Positions 41,556-51,564 of a stretch of DNA of 64,000 nt are shown here, one piece after another. The position numbers were made by a program, and so were the translations under genes. A model generated the notes under the pieces. It saw only the letters and a list, made by a program, of their open reading frames with translations. It was not told the origin of the DNA and ran no database searches. The stretch is from Gloeothece verrucosa PCC 7822. Lineage in GTDB: Bacteria > Cyanobacteriota > Cyanobacteriia > Cyanobacteriales > Microcystaceae. The stretch lies in the NCBI RefSeq assembly GCF_000147335.1, contig NC_014501.1, forward strand, positions 5,572,501-5,636,500, read 5' to 3'. Numbering within the stretch: the stretch's first letter is position 1; every line of letters starts with the position of its first letter.

Positions 41556-44500
41556 ATGGTCCATATTAAGCGAGTGGAACTGTCCCACTTTAAATCCTTT
41601 GGCGGTACAACTTCTATCCCTTTCTTACCCGGATTTACCGTAATCTCTGGGCCCAATGGGTCTGGTAAATCTAATATTTTAGATGCTCTCCTATTTTGCC
41701 TCGGTTTGGCAAGCTCTAAAGGAATGCGGGCAGAACGTCTACCAGATTTAGTTAATCATAATCACACCCCCAATGGACGCAAGACAACAGAAACCAGCGT
41801 CTCTGTAACCTTTGATTTATCAGATTTACCCGATATTGTCGTTTCATCCACACAACAAGCGTTAAATAATGATAATGGACATTCAGACAGTCCTAAACCC
41901 CTGACAGAATGGACCGTTACACGCCGCTTACGAGTCACCAGTGGCGGCAACTATTCATCTACCTATTACATCAATGATCATCCCTGTAGCGTTAACGAAC
42001 TCCACGAACAATTAAACCGTTTTCGGATCTATCCTGAAGGTTACAACGTGGTTTTACAAGGGGATGTCACCCGCATTATTACCATGAACTCCCGAGAAAG
42101 ACGGGAAATAATTGATGAGTTGGCCGGAGTCGCTGAATTTGACCGCAAAATTGAAAAGGCCAAAGAAACTCTAGAATCAGTCCGAGAACGAGAAGAACGC
42201 TGTAGAATTATCGAACAAGAATTAATGCGCTCTCTTGAGCGTCTCGCGACAGACCGCATCAAAGCCGAAAAATACCGCAAACTCAAGTGCGAAATTCAAC
42301 AGAAACAACAATGGGAAATCGTCATCCAACTGCGTTTCCTACAGCAACAACAAGCGTCATTACAAGCTCAACTCGCTGCCGGTGATACACAAGTTACTCA
42401 ATTTCAAGCACAACTCAACAGTCTTAATCACCAAATCGAACAAACTAGCACCACCCTAGAGCAACTTAATACCCAGGTTAAAGCATTAGGAGAAGAAGAA
42501 CAACTCTCTGTCGCTTCCCAACTCGCTACCCAAAAAGCCAAACGCCATCAACTCCAACAACAACAACAGCAACTAGAACTGACGACACAAGAAACTCAAA
42601 CCCACCTAGAACAAACAAGCAAAGATATCCAGCAGTATCAACAAACCCTCACCCAAGTGGGCGAACAAAAACAACATCTATTGAGCGAAATTATCCCCCA
42701 TTTAATCACTCAACGCGACCAAACTCGAGAAACCCTCGAAACCAGCAAGCAAAAATCCCATGAAGTCGCCGCCGCTTCCGAAGCATGGGTGCAGGAACAA
42801 ACGGCCCTCACTCATCAAATCGCACAATTACAAGATACCCTTAACCCCTATCGTACCGAACAGGCCCAACTACAAGAACGTTACCAACGACTCGAAAAAA
42901 ACATCGACGAACAAACCCAACGTCAACAAAGCACAGAAAGCGAACTAACCAGTCAAGAAACAGAAATGACTCGCTTATGTGAGCAACTCCCCCTCATTCA
43001 AGCAGAAATCCAAACTTTAGCTCAACAGTTAACCCTAACCGAACACGACCGCACTATTCAACAAGATACCCAAAAACGTCTCCTCAAAGAACAACGCGAC
43101 AAACAACGAGAACTCGATAAACTCGAAGCTACTCAACAGGCGCAACAAGAAGCTCAAGGAACCTATGCCACTCAAGTCATTTTACAATCAGATTTGCCCG
43201 GAGTCTGCGGCTTAGTGGCCAATTTAGCCGAAGTGGAACCTTCCTATCAACTCGCCTTAGAAATTGCTGCCGGCGGACGCTTAGGTTATCTGGTGGTAGA
43301 AGATGATAGTATTGCCTCAGCCGGTATCGCCTTACTTAAACAAAAACGAGTCGGACGAGCGACGTTTTTACCCTTAAATAAAATTCAATTCTCTAAACCC
43401 CCTGATACTTATAACCTTCGCTTTGCCAAGGGGTTTGTTAACCTGGCCGTCAATTTAATTAATTGTAACCCCCGCTACAACAATATTTTTAGTTATGTGT
43501 TCGGCGGCACGATGGTTTTTGAAACCCTAGAGGATGCCCGTCATTACCTCGGAAAATACCGCATTGTCACTTTAGAGGGAGACCTCCTCGAACTGACCGG
43601 AGCCATGACAGGCGGCAGTAAACCGAGTCGCGGCTCGATTCATTTCGGCAGCGTGAACTCGTCCGAATCAGCAGAAATGGCTGCCCTCAAGCACCGCTTA
43701 GCTGACCTTGAACAGATCTTAAGCCGCAATGAAGAACAGATTGCACAAAAAAGTCAATTAGTCAAAGAATTGTCACAAAAATTAACAACATTCAAACAAA
43801 AAGAAAGAGAACTGCAACTGCAATATGCACAACACCAAAAAGATATTGAGCGTTTAAGCGGGCAAAAAGAGGATTTAAACCGCCAATTATGGCAAAACCG
43901 CGAAGAATTACAGCAAGCGACCAGCCGGTTACAGCAATTAACCCAAGAGATCCCTATTTTAGAAACCCAACTGCATCAAGAGCAACAACGTTTAGCCGAA
44001 TTAGAAGCTTCTCAAACCCATAGTCAATGGTTAGAAATTCAAGCCGAAATTAAAGCCACCGAAGTCCAATTACAACAACAAGAGCAAGCGGTACGCCAAG
44101 CCGAGGAAAATGCCAAAGATTTACAAACAAAAACTCAACGTTTAGAAGAGAAAATCCTCGAAGCGCAACAGCGAATAGAAGGGTTTCACCAGCAAACGTT
44201 GACCATTGATGAGCAAAAGGCGGAAATCCAGCAACAATTGCTCAAGAGCGAGGCAAATATTGCTGAAACCGAGCAATTATTCCAACAACTTACCGAGAAA
44301 CTCGGAGAAACCAAAAAAGAACGGGACCGCACAGAAGCCGCTCTCCGTTCTTTACAAACTCAACAGCAGAAAACCTCATGGAGCCTAGAAAAACTGTTAC
44401 AAACTCAACAGGAAAGAAAAGCCGCTCTTGAAAGTTTAGAACAACAGTTAGAAAATCAACGCTCAGAACTGCCTGAGCCGCTTCCTGAATTACCTGAAAC

Positions 44501-45170
44501 CATTATGAATCAGGAGAATTTAGCCCAATATTTAGAGCAACTCCAAAGCGAAATTAAGAATGGAAAAAAACGCTTAGAAGCGATGGAACCCGTTAATATG
44601 TTAGCCTTAGAAGAATATGAAAGAACAAAAGAAAGATTAGATGAGTTATCCGGAAAACTGGCAACCTTAGAAGGAGAAAGAACCGAATTATTATTGCGAG
44701 TAGAAAACTTTACCACCTTAAGATTTAGGGCATTTAAAGAGGCATTTGATGCCGTTAATGAAAACTTTCAAGGGATTTTTGCCACCCTTTCAGAAGGAGA
44801 TGGTTATTTACAGTTAGATAACCCGGAAGACCCTTTTAGCGGCGGCTTAAATTTAGTGGCTCATCCAAAAGGAAAACCCGTACAAAGATTAAGTTCTATG
44901 TCGGGAGGAGAAAAGTCTTTAACCGCTTTAAGTTTTATTTTCTCGCTGCAAAGATATCGCCCCTCCCCGTTTTATGCCTTTGATGAAGTGGATATGTTTT
45001 TAGATGGTGCCAATGTAGAAAGATTATCGAAAATGATTAGACAACAATCTCAACAAGCACAGTTTATTGTGGTGAGTTTGCGTCGTCCTATGATAGAAGC
45101 GGCTCAAAGAACCATCGGCGTTACTCAAGCGAGAGGGGCCCATACCCAAGTTTTAGGGATTAAGTTATAA
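41556..45170 (+). CDS. smc: Chromosome segregation ATPase SMC
   Basis: A 1204-residue SMC protein. N-terminal ATPase half: FKSFGGTTSIPFLPGF and Walker A ISGPNGSGKSNILDALLF. Two long coiled-coil arms, rich in Gln, flank the hinge (about residues 525-660, GVCGLVANLAEVEP to GAMTGGSKPSRG). C-terminal half: LSSMSGGEKSLTALSF signature and Walker B FYAFDEVDMFLD. Dimeric, with ScpA/ScpB it condenses and resolves chromosomes. The scp genes are not in this window. Length is normal for the family. Confidence 0.98.
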   Translation: MVHIKRVELSHFKSFGGTTSIPFLPGFTVISGPNGSGKSNILDALLFCLGLASSKGMRAERLPDLVNHNHTPNGRKTTETSVSVTFDLSDLPDIVVSSTQQALNNDNGHSDSPKPLTEWTVTRRLRVTSGGNYSSTYYINDHPCSVNELHEQLNRFRIYPEGYNVVLQGDVTRIITMNSRERREIIDELAGVAEFDRKIEKAKETLESVREREERCRIIEQELMRSLERLATDRIKAEKYRKLKCEIQQKQQWEIVIQLRFLQQQQASLQAQLAAGDTQVTQFQAQLNSLNHQIEQTSTTLEQLNTQVKALGEEEQLSVASQLATQKAKRHQLQQQQQQLELTTQETQTHLEQTSKDIQQYQQTLTQVGEQKQHLLSEIIPHLITQRDQTRETLETSKQKSHEVAAASEAWVQEQTALTHQIAQLQDTLNPYRTEQAQLQERYQRLEKNIDEQTQRQQSTESELTSQETEMTRLCEQLPLIQAEIQTLAQQLTLTEHDRTIQQDTQKRLLKEQRDKQRELDKLEATQQAQQEAQGTYATQVILQSDLPGVCGLVANLAEVEPSYQLALEIAAGGRLGYLVVEDDSIASAGIALLKQKRVGRATFLPLNKIQFSKPPDTYNLRFAKGFVNLAVNLINCNPRYNNIFSYVFGGTMVFETLEDARHYLGKYRIVTLEGDLLELTGAMTGGSKPSRGSIHFGSVNSSESAEMAALKHRLADLEQILSRNEEQIAQKSQLVKELSQKLTTFKQKERELQLQYAQHQKDIERLSGQKEDLNRQLWQNREELQQATSRLQQLTQEIPILETQLHQEQQRLAELEASQTHSQWLEIQAEIKATEVQLQQQEQAVRQAEENAKDLQTKTQRLEEKILEAQQRIEGFHQQTLTIDEQKAEIQQQLLKSEANIAETEQLFQQLTEKLGETKKERDRTEAALRSLQTQQQKTSWSLEKLLQTQQERKAALESLEQQLENQRSELPEPLPELPETIMNQENLAQYLEQLQSEIKNGKKRLEAMEPVNMLALEEYERTKERLDELSGKLATLEGERTELLLRVENFTTLRFRAFKEAFDAVNENFQGIFATLSEGDGYLQLDNPEDPFSGGLNLVAHPKGKPVQRLSSMSGGEKSLTALSFIFSLQRYRPSPFYAFDEVDMFLDGANVERLSKMIRQQSQQAQFIVVSLRRPMIEAAQRTIGVTQARGAHTQVLGIKL

Positions 45171-45314
45171 AAATTTCTCAAAATGGTAAAAGCCGCTTAA
45201 CAGACACGGAAACCTCTTAGCCAATATTTTCATACAATTTGTGAGCCAGTTAATTAAATTTTATCAGTTTTTTTTCAGAATTAATCAAGGCTTATATAAT
45301 TTATATTTTAATGC

Positions 45315-46436
45315 TTAATTTTCGACTTCGCAGTTATTTAAAACATTTCTGAAAAAGGTAAGGGTGATGGTTGTTCCCACACCCACTTGACTATTAACCA
45401 CTATTTCTCCCCCATGTAAATCTAAACACTTTTTGACCATTGTTAGACCTAATCCTGTGCCGGGAATACTCCCCACATTGCCGGCTCGCTGAAATGGCTC
45501 GAATAAATGATGTTGATTTTCTTCGGGAATACCAATACCATTATCTTGAACTTGCAATTTTATTTCTGTATGATCACAAAAAATATTCAAATATATATGA
45601 CCGCCTTCAGGAGAATATTTAATAGCATTTGTAAGTAGATTAACTAAAATATGTCTAAGTAATTTTTTATCTAAATAAGTGTGTTCGCAATCGCCGTGTT
45701 GTTGAAAAATAATTTGATAGTTAGGACCGGCATTAAATTGCATTTCATCAATTAAATCTCGGCAAAATTGTTCTAAATTCAGAATGGCGGGTTGAAATTT
45801 TAAGCTGCCGCCTTCTACTCGACCAATAGATAAAACATCATTTAATAACTGTTCCATTGAGCGCACAGACTGTTGAATTAAAAATAAATACTCACGTCGG
45901 CGTTCTTCACTAATCTGATGATGAAGTTCTTCGAGTAATTGTGCAGAACCTAAAATTGTCGTCATGGGGGTGCGGAATTCGTGAGCCACCATAGACCAAA
46001 AGCGAGATTTAAGTTCACTGAGTTCTTTTTCTTTTTGTAGTGCTACTCGAATGGCTCTCTCGGCTAAACCGCGACGTAAGGCCACCTCAATAGCCGCGTG
46101 TAAATCTCTCTCGTCAAAGGGTTTGACAATATAGCCAAAGGGTTCAGTGGCTTTGGCCCGTTCTAAGGTAGTCGCATCAGCATAAGCCGTTAAATAAATA
46201 ATGGGAACATCAAAATTAGTTCGGATTTGCTCGGCTGTTTCAATGCCATCAATTAACCCTTTTAATTCAATATCCATTAAAATTAAATCCAAGGGTTCTT
46301 CTGCCACGATTTTTAGAGCCGCTTCTCCTGAACCCACTGAAAAGGGCACGATATAGCCCAATTTTTTTAATCGTTTCTCAATGTCACGAGCAACGATTCT
46401 CTCATCTTCAACCACTAAAATTCTTTCTCCCGCCAT
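45315..46436 (-). CDS. Response regulator-histidine kinase hybrid
   Basis: A 373-residue protein: N-terminal receiver (ILVVEDERIVARDIEKRL, phospho-acceptor in DLILMDIELKG, then PIIYLTAYAD, YIVKPFDERDL), followed by a dimerisation/His region (RFWSMVAHEFRTPMTTILGSAQLL) and HATPase (LVNLLTNAIKYSPEGG, VQDNGIGIPEENQHHLFEPF, GTGLGLTMVKKC). It acts in the cytoplasm. The start is 16 bp downstream of the stop of the CBS-GAF kinase gene, so both are in one operon and probably work in one phosphorelay. Confidence 0.92.
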   Translation of the reverse strand: MAGERILVVEDERIVARDIEKRLKKLGYIVPFSVGSGEAALKIVAEEPLDLILMDIELKGLIDGIETAEQIRTNFDVPIIYLTAYADATTLERAKATEPFGYIVKPFDERDLHAAIEVALRRGLAERAIRVALQKEKELSELKSRFWSMVAHEFRTPMTTILGSAQLLEELHHQISEERRREYLFLIQQSVRSMEQLLNDVLSIGRVEGGSLKFQPAILNLEQFCRDLIDEMQFNAGPNYQIIFQQHGDCEHTYLDKKLLRHILVNLLTNAIKYSPEGGHIYLNIFCDHTEIKLQVQDNGIGIPEENQHHLFEPFQRAGNVGSIPGTGLGLTMVKKCLDLHGGEIVVNSQVGVGTTITLTFFRNVLNNCEVEN

Positions 46437-46452
46437 ATTCTCTTACCCTTAA

Positions 46453-48642
46453 TTATGATGCCCGATCCAACTGACTAAATAGTACCTTGAAAATTGTTCC
46501 ATTGTTTCGATCAAGCTCAATGCTTCCCTCTAATTGCTCGGTAAACAAACAAGCTAACTCTAGACCCAACGATTCTGTATGGCGAAAATCTAAATCTAGA
46601 GGAAAACCTATACCATTATCTTGAACCGTTAACTCATAGCGATTTTCATCTATTAGCGAAATCTCGACGAGAATTTCATCCTCCTGACTCGGTATAGGAA
46701 AAGCGTGTTTGAAAGCATTGGAAACTAATTCATTGATCAGCAAACTACAGGGAATTGCTGTTTCAATGTTAAACCAAATTTCTTGAGCATTTGTGGTTAA
46801 TTTTACCCGAGGGGCATTGGCTGCATAAGAGTGCTTCAAATGATTGAGCAAATCTCGAATATACTCGTCAAAGTTAATTTTAAGGATGTCTTTTGATTGA
46901 TAGAGTTTTTCATGTATCAGTGCTATTGAACGGATTCTATTTTGACTATCTCTTAATAAGCTTAAGATAGTTTCATCTTTGACATAATCGCTTTGAAGCC
47001 TTAAAAGACTAGAAATAACTTGCAGGTTATTTTTCACCCGATGATGAATTTCTTTGAGTAAAAGCTCTTTTTCTTTGAGAGATTGCTTTAAGCGTTCCTC
47101 GGTTCGTTTGCGTTGGTTGAGTTCGTATTCGAGTTGTTGATAAAGTTCGGATTGTTGAATGGCGATCGCTATATGAGTAGCCAGTTGAGTGAGCAAATCT
47201 ACTTCAAACGGTCGCCAGTATCTCGGGCCCGAACAGTGATAGGCACATAAGAGTCCCCAGAGGTTGTCTCTTTGCATGATCGGTACCACCAAACTGGCCC
47301 AAATGTCGTAGAGAACTAAAATGTCGATATGGCATTGGCTTAAACCGGCCGTGTAGATATTCTCGACGACTTGTGTCCGTCCTTGTTTATAAGCTTCGGC
47401 GTATTCCTGCCCAAAACAAGTATCTTTTAGGGTACTGTTGAGGACTGGCCGCCAACCTTCGGATACTGCCTCTACAGCGACAGTTCCACTCATATCGGGA
47501 TGAAAACGGTAGATAATGACGCGATCAGTCTGCAAAAATTGCCAAACTTCATTAACGGCTGTCTGTAGAATCTGCTCTAAATCCAGAGATTCTCGAATTC
47601 TCAGAGACATGGCCGCTAAGATGCGGCTGCCTTCGAGTTGTTCTAATAATTCTTTGGAATTTTCTAGGGGAGGGCGTTCTAAAACCACTGGAGACTCCTC
47701 CTCAATATGGCTTTTTTCGGCTTCAAAATCCTCACTGACTTGCTGTACCTGTTCGACGCTACGACGCATCAGGTCTAGGTCTAAGGCGTACAAGAAGCTA
47801 GTCGGACTGACAATATTGAGCAGTTCTCCTTGGTCTGAGATGACCAATAAGCGCTGTACTAGCTGTTGCTGCATTTGCCAATAGGCGGCTAAGATTGACT
47901 CGGTTGGACTGAAACCGGGCAAGGGGAAGCTCATGACCGTTTGAGCCTGTATTCCTGACAAATCTAGTCCTAGCTCATAAAGTTTGATAATATCTCGCCG
48001 CAAAAGACTTCCTACAGGTCGAGTCATCTGCCCTCTAGGGGTCTGGTTCAAAATGATACAATCCACTTGATGAGTTACCATCAGTTGAGCGATATCCAGT
48101 ACAGAACTACTGGCCGGTGCTTGAATAACCGCAGGAGAAATTAACTCGGCTAATGTTTGTATTTTTAGCAGTTCGTCGAGAGGTAAGACTCCTCGAAGAG
48201 TTGCCGGATTGATGATTCCGGCTAGTTTTTCGGGTTCATCTAAGACCGGTAAATGATAGATTTGATGTTGGCGTAATAAGGCTAATGCCTGAAAAATATC
48301 GGGATTTTCAGCAGTTCTCAAAGCCACCACAGGGGGTTTCATGGCTTGAGCGACGGTCATTTGCTCTAAATTCCTATTGGTGGTAATGACTTTGAGGGCT
48401 TCGCTTTCATCAAAAACACCGAGTAAATGTCCTTCTTCTACCACCAGAATGATACTAGCTCGTGCTTGAGAGATTAACACTGTATTGAGTGATAATGCCA
48501 AACCCGGAACCGGACAACTACTTAGGGCTTTGCCCATAATGCCAAGGACTTCTGCTAGTGGTGTTAGAGGAGTCACTCTCAAAGGACGGCGATCAATTGC
48601 CCGTTCTAAAGCCGATAAAAAAGCCGGTGGCTCTTGTGGCAT
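46453..48642 (-). CDS. CBS-GAF sensor histidine kinase (HisKA_2 type)
   Basis: A 729-residue protein. The first ~300 residues hold two pairs of CBS modules (for example TPLAEVLGIMGKALSSC, VEEGHLLGVFDESEALK, LRQHQIYHLPVLDEPEKLAGII). A GAF domain follows (about 345-500, LQTAVNEVWQFLQTDRVIIYRF, including DILVLYDIWASLVVPI), and the kinase core carries a HisKA_2 phosphorylation box EIHHRVKNNLQVISSLLRLQS (21 residues shown in part: EIHHRVKNNLQ) plus HATPase (LINELVSNAFKHAF, VQDNGIGFP). GAF resembles phytochrome-like domains, but the cysteine for bilin is not certain. CBS domains may sense adenylates. Operon with the hybrid regulator. Confidence 0.9.
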   Translation of the reverse strand: MPQEPPAFLSALERAIDRRPLRVTPLTPLAEVLGIMGKALSSCPVPGLALSLNTVLISQARASIILVVEEGHLLGVFDESEALKVITTNRNLEQMTVAQAMKPPVVALRTAENPDIFQALALLRQHQIYHLPVLDEPEKLAGIINPATLRGVLPLDELLKIQTLAELISPAVIQAPASSSVLDIAQLMVTHQVDCIILNQTPRGQMTRPVGSLLRRDIIKLYELGLDLSGIQAQTVMSFPLPGFSPTESILAAYWQMQQQLVQRLLVISDQGELLNIVSPTSFLYALDLDLMRRSVEQVQQVSEDFEAEKSHIEEESPVVLERPPLENSKELLEQLEGSRILAAMSLRIRESLDLEQILQTAVNEVWQFLQTDRVIIYRFHPDMSGTVAVEAVSEGWRPVLNSTLKDTCFGQEYAEAYKQGRTQVVENIYTAGLSQCHIDILVLYDIWASLVVPIMQRDNLWGLLCAYHCSGPRYWRPFEVDLLTQLATHIAIAIQQSELYQQLEYELNQRKRTEERLKQSLKEKELLLKEIHHRVKNNLQVISSLLRLQSDYVKDETILSLLRDSQNRIRSIALIHEKLYQSKDILKINFDEYIRDLLNHLKHSYAANAPRVKLTTNAQEIWFNIETAIPCSLLINELVSNAFKHAFPIPSQEDEILVEISLIDENRYELTVQDNGIGFPLDLDFRHTESLGLELACLFTEQLEGSIELDRNNGTIFKVLFSQLDRAS

Positions 48643-48789
48643 GGTGGAATATTTTCGGCGATTTAATTAGGATTTTTATTATTTTATTATGATTGCACAA
48701 TCTTTTTTTTTTATATGTAAAGATTTCCTACAGTAGAGGCGGATTTTAGGGACCGCGAATCATTGTTGGTTAGCCGCCCCTACCTTGAA

Positions 48790-50232
48790 TTATCTAGCCA
48801 AGTAGTCTAAGGTTCGTATAGTCAGAACTTGAGGCGGCGTAGCATCTGGAGGATAGATAAAATCTACGGTCACTTCTCGCATTTCTTGGGGTTGTAAATT
48901 GAGACTCAATAAAGGTTCACCTTGTTGTCCTTGTCGCTGCACCAGATGAAAATATCTCGACTGAGTTTGTCCTCTCTTATCGACAAAACTCACCCGGACT
49001 GTTCCTCGGAAAAATACTTGTCCTTGAGGATGTTGCACAAAAAAGAGTCGATCTGAGTAACGATCTTGTTTTAAGGGTGTTTGAAGCGTTATGGTAACGG
49101 TTTGAGCGACTGAGGTGTTGTTGCGTAAAGGCAGGGTTAAATAGTAATGTACGCCATAATTTCCATGAGCTAGGTAGGCCGTATCCGGATAACGGACTAA
49201 CATGGGGGCACTCTGTACCTGCTCAGTGCCATAAGTTCCTTCATTGACGGTACTCACAGGATAAGAAAAGGCTTGTCCGGGTTTGGGGATAGTCAAATAA
49301 TTACTGCCGGGCTGATCGACAATTTTTGCGCTCCATTCTGAACCTTGGGAAATGCCTGCGACTCGGCCATAAATGGTTTTAACCACAGTGGGATCATTTA
49401 AGGGAGTTGGGGGTAAATCGCGAGGTGAGACTAATTGACCCGTGAGCAGTAGTTTTCGCCATTCGGCTAAGGCGGGTTCTCGATAGGTGGGTGGAGGGGG
49501 TGGGGGGGTCGGTTCTGGGGGTTCTGATGTGGGGTCTAATTTCTTCTTGGTGTTTTTCGTGGCTACATTCGGCGGTGTAGGAGGATATTCGGGAATTCCA
49601 TACATGGCTAGATTCGCCATATACACTCTTCCACTGCTTTCGAGCCGCATAAAGGTAGAGCGGGCGCTACTGGCTGGAATCAGCAGGCTAAATAGCATTT
49701 TACTCTGTCCGGGCGGGATGACGATTTGCTCGGGAAAAATCGGTTGATTTACCCCCCGTAATACATCTCCCATTAGCCTAGACCCTGGACCACTAAACAC
49801 AGAGCCTTGTGGGTCTTCCACTTGCGAAGGCAGTTCAACAAACGGGGCATCCGATGAAGTGAGATAACTTGCCGCTTGTAAAATTTTTATGGTGACTGGC
49901 TGATTGCCGGGATTATAGACAATTATTCCTTGATAAAGAGGACGGTCTTTTTCTGTCGGCCTAGCAATATGATGACAAAAAACATCAAAACGTCCACTTA
50001 AAGGTTTATTGAGGTGAGCCGTTGGGAATTTGTTGATATCTCCTGGAAAAGTCGATAAAAGAATGCCTTCGTTTTTAACCACTTCAGGACTATTACTGTT
50101 GAAAACTTGAACATCATTTAGATGTCCTGGCAGGGTGCGAACTTCTTGCGGTTGGGTGAGCCGTTGATTTTCTGTGAAAAACGAAACGGGCGAAGATTGT
50201 GCTATTAATAGCGAAGACATTAAAGAAAGCAT
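48790..50232 (-). CDS. DUF3370 family exported protein
   Basis: A 480-residue protein starting at the ATG at 50232 (MLSLMSSLLIAQ), two codons downstream of the longest frame; it has a short hydrophobic N-terminus. The DUF3370 segments include RTLPGHLNDVQVFNSNSPE, GRFDVFCHHIARPTE, RPLYQGIIVYNPGNQPVTI and VRYPDTAYLAHGNYGVHYYL. A Pro-rich linker (SEPPEPTPPPPPPTYREP) splits the two halves. The family is cyanobacterial, probably secreted or in the periplasm, and of unknown function. It is divergent from livH. Confidence 0.85.
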   Translation of the reverse strand: MLSLMSSLLIAQSSPVSFFTENQRLTQPQEVRTLPGHLNDVQVFNSNSPEVVKNEGILLSTFPGDINKFPTAHLNKPLSGRFDVFCHHIARPTEKDRPLYQGIIVYNPGNQPVTIKILQAASYLTSSDAPFVELPSQVEDPQGSVFSGPGSRLMGDVLRGVNQPIFPEQIVIPPGQSKMLFSLLIPASSARSTFMRLESSGRVYMANLAMYGIPEYPPTPPNVATKNTKKKLDPTSEPPEPTPPPPPPTYREPALAEWRKLLLTGQLVSPRDLPPTPLNDPTVVKTIYGRVAGISQGSEWSAKIVDQPGSNYLTIPKPGQAFSYPVSTVNEGTYGTEQVQSAPMLVRYPDTAYLAHGNYGVHYYLTLPLRNNTSVAQTVTITLQTPLKQDRYSDRLFFVQHPQGQVFFRGTVRVSFVDKRGQTQSRYFHLVQRQGQQGEPLLSLNLQPQEMREVTVDFIYPPDATPPQVLTIRTLDYLAR

Positions 50233-50555
50233 AATCAAATGGTATTAACACACAGTTTGATTAACTTGATTGATTTCAATAAGTTATTAAAAGAATATAA
50301 AACAATATTTGTTGAAAAACAATAGTAAATACTAATTAATTTCTTACAATTTCAAGACTTGCATAAATTTTTTTTTCTCTATACTAATTATAGATATAAA
50401 GAAGTTCTCTTGTGCATTTTTAGTCAAAAAACTATCAGGGCACAAAACAAAAATTTATAAGTCTTAGAAATTGTATCATCTTTTTAGCCCCGTATTCCTT
50501 TAAGGGGTAATTTTGTTATATCCTCTTGGGAAGTGTCGATAACAGGAGCCGGGGA
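50233..50555. other. 323-bp divergent spacer between DUF3370 and livH
   Basis: AT-rich and without a gene or RNA that I recognise. A TATAAT-like cluster (ACTAATTATAGATATAAAG) lies around 50380-50400. It must contain promoters for both divergent genes. Confidence 0.45.
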
Positions 50556-51419
50556 ATGGACTTAGCACAAATACTGTTTAATGGTTTAGCCATCGGAAGT
50601 GTAATTGCTTTAGCAGCCGTAGGACTCACCCTCAGCTATGGAATTTTACGCCTATCCAATTTTGCTCATGGCGATTTTATGACATTAGGAGCTTATATAA
50701 CTTGGCTGGCTAATATAAATGGATTAAATCTTTGGCTCTCGATCATTTTAGGGGCTGGTGGCACCGTGATCGCCATGCTAGTGAGTGAGTATCTGATTTG
50801 GAAACCGATGCGCGATCGCCGAGCCAGCAGTACAACTCTGATTATTATCTCTATCGGGTTAGCTCTATTCATTCGCAACGGGATTTTATTTATCTGGGGC
50901 GGCAGTAACCAACGCTATGATTTACCGGTGATGGCGGCAATGGATTTATTAGGGGTAAAAGTGGCTTTTGACCGGGTTTTAGCCATTACTATGGCGATCA
51001 TTGCCATTATTGTGCTTCATTTTCTGCTACAAAAAACGAAAATCGGCAAGGCCATGCGGGCTGTGGCTGATAATGTGGATTTAGCTCGGGTATCTGGTAT
51101 TAATGTCGAGTGGGTGGTGTTGTGGACTTGGATTATTACCGGAGTTTTAACGGCGATTGGTGGAGCAATCTTTGGTTTAATTGTGGGGGGAATTCGCCCT
51201 AATATGGGCTGGTTTTTAATTTTGCCGATGTTTGCTTCGGTGATTTTAGGGGGTATCGGAAATCCTTATGGAGCAATTGCAGGCGCTCTAGTGATTGGGG
51301 TGGCTCAAGAATTAAGTGTTCCTTGGTTAGGTTCGGATTATAAGTTAGGGGTGGCTTTATTGATTATGATTGTGATTTTGTTGGTGCGCCCTCAAGGGTT
51401 ATTTAGAGGGACGATTTAA
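50556..51419 (+). CDS. livH: Branched-chain amino-acid ABC transporter permease
   Basis: A 287-residue inner-membrane permease; start chosen at ATG 50556 with AGGAG 7-11 bases upstream (the frame reaches back 10 codons). LivH features: GLAIGSVIALAAVGLTLSYGIL at the N-terminus, AMRAVADNVDLARVSGINV (the ATPase-contact loop), VGGIRPNMGWFLI and the ending LVRPQGLFRG. It is a neutral-amino-acid/urea type subunit. The other transporter genes (livM, livG, livF) are absent; a binding protein with a membrane anchor lies 150 bp away on the other strand but is not obviously its partner. Confidence 0.88.
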   Translation: MDLAQILFNGLAIGSVIALAAVGLTLSYGILRLSNFAHGDFMTLGAYITWLANINGLNLWLSIILGAGGTVIAMLVSEYLIWKPMRDRRASSTTLIIISIGLALFIRNGILFIWGGSNQRYDLPVMAAMDLLGVKVAFDRVLAITMAIIAIIVLHFLLQKTKIGKAMRAVADNVDLARVSGINVEWVVLWTWIITGVLTAIGGAIFGLIVGGIRPNMGWFLILPMFASVILGGIGNPYGAIAGALVIGVAQELSVPWLGSDYKLGVALLIMIVILLVRPQGLFRGTI

Positions 51420-51564
51420 TCGGTTGCTTAAATGTCAAAAGAAAAAGTTATATATTTATGTCCAGGTACTTAGATCACAAATAACGTTTCATGGATAAAT
51501 GTCGGGTAAAGCCTTATCAAGTCAAAGAAAACATTACCCAACCTCAAAAATATTTTAAATGGAA

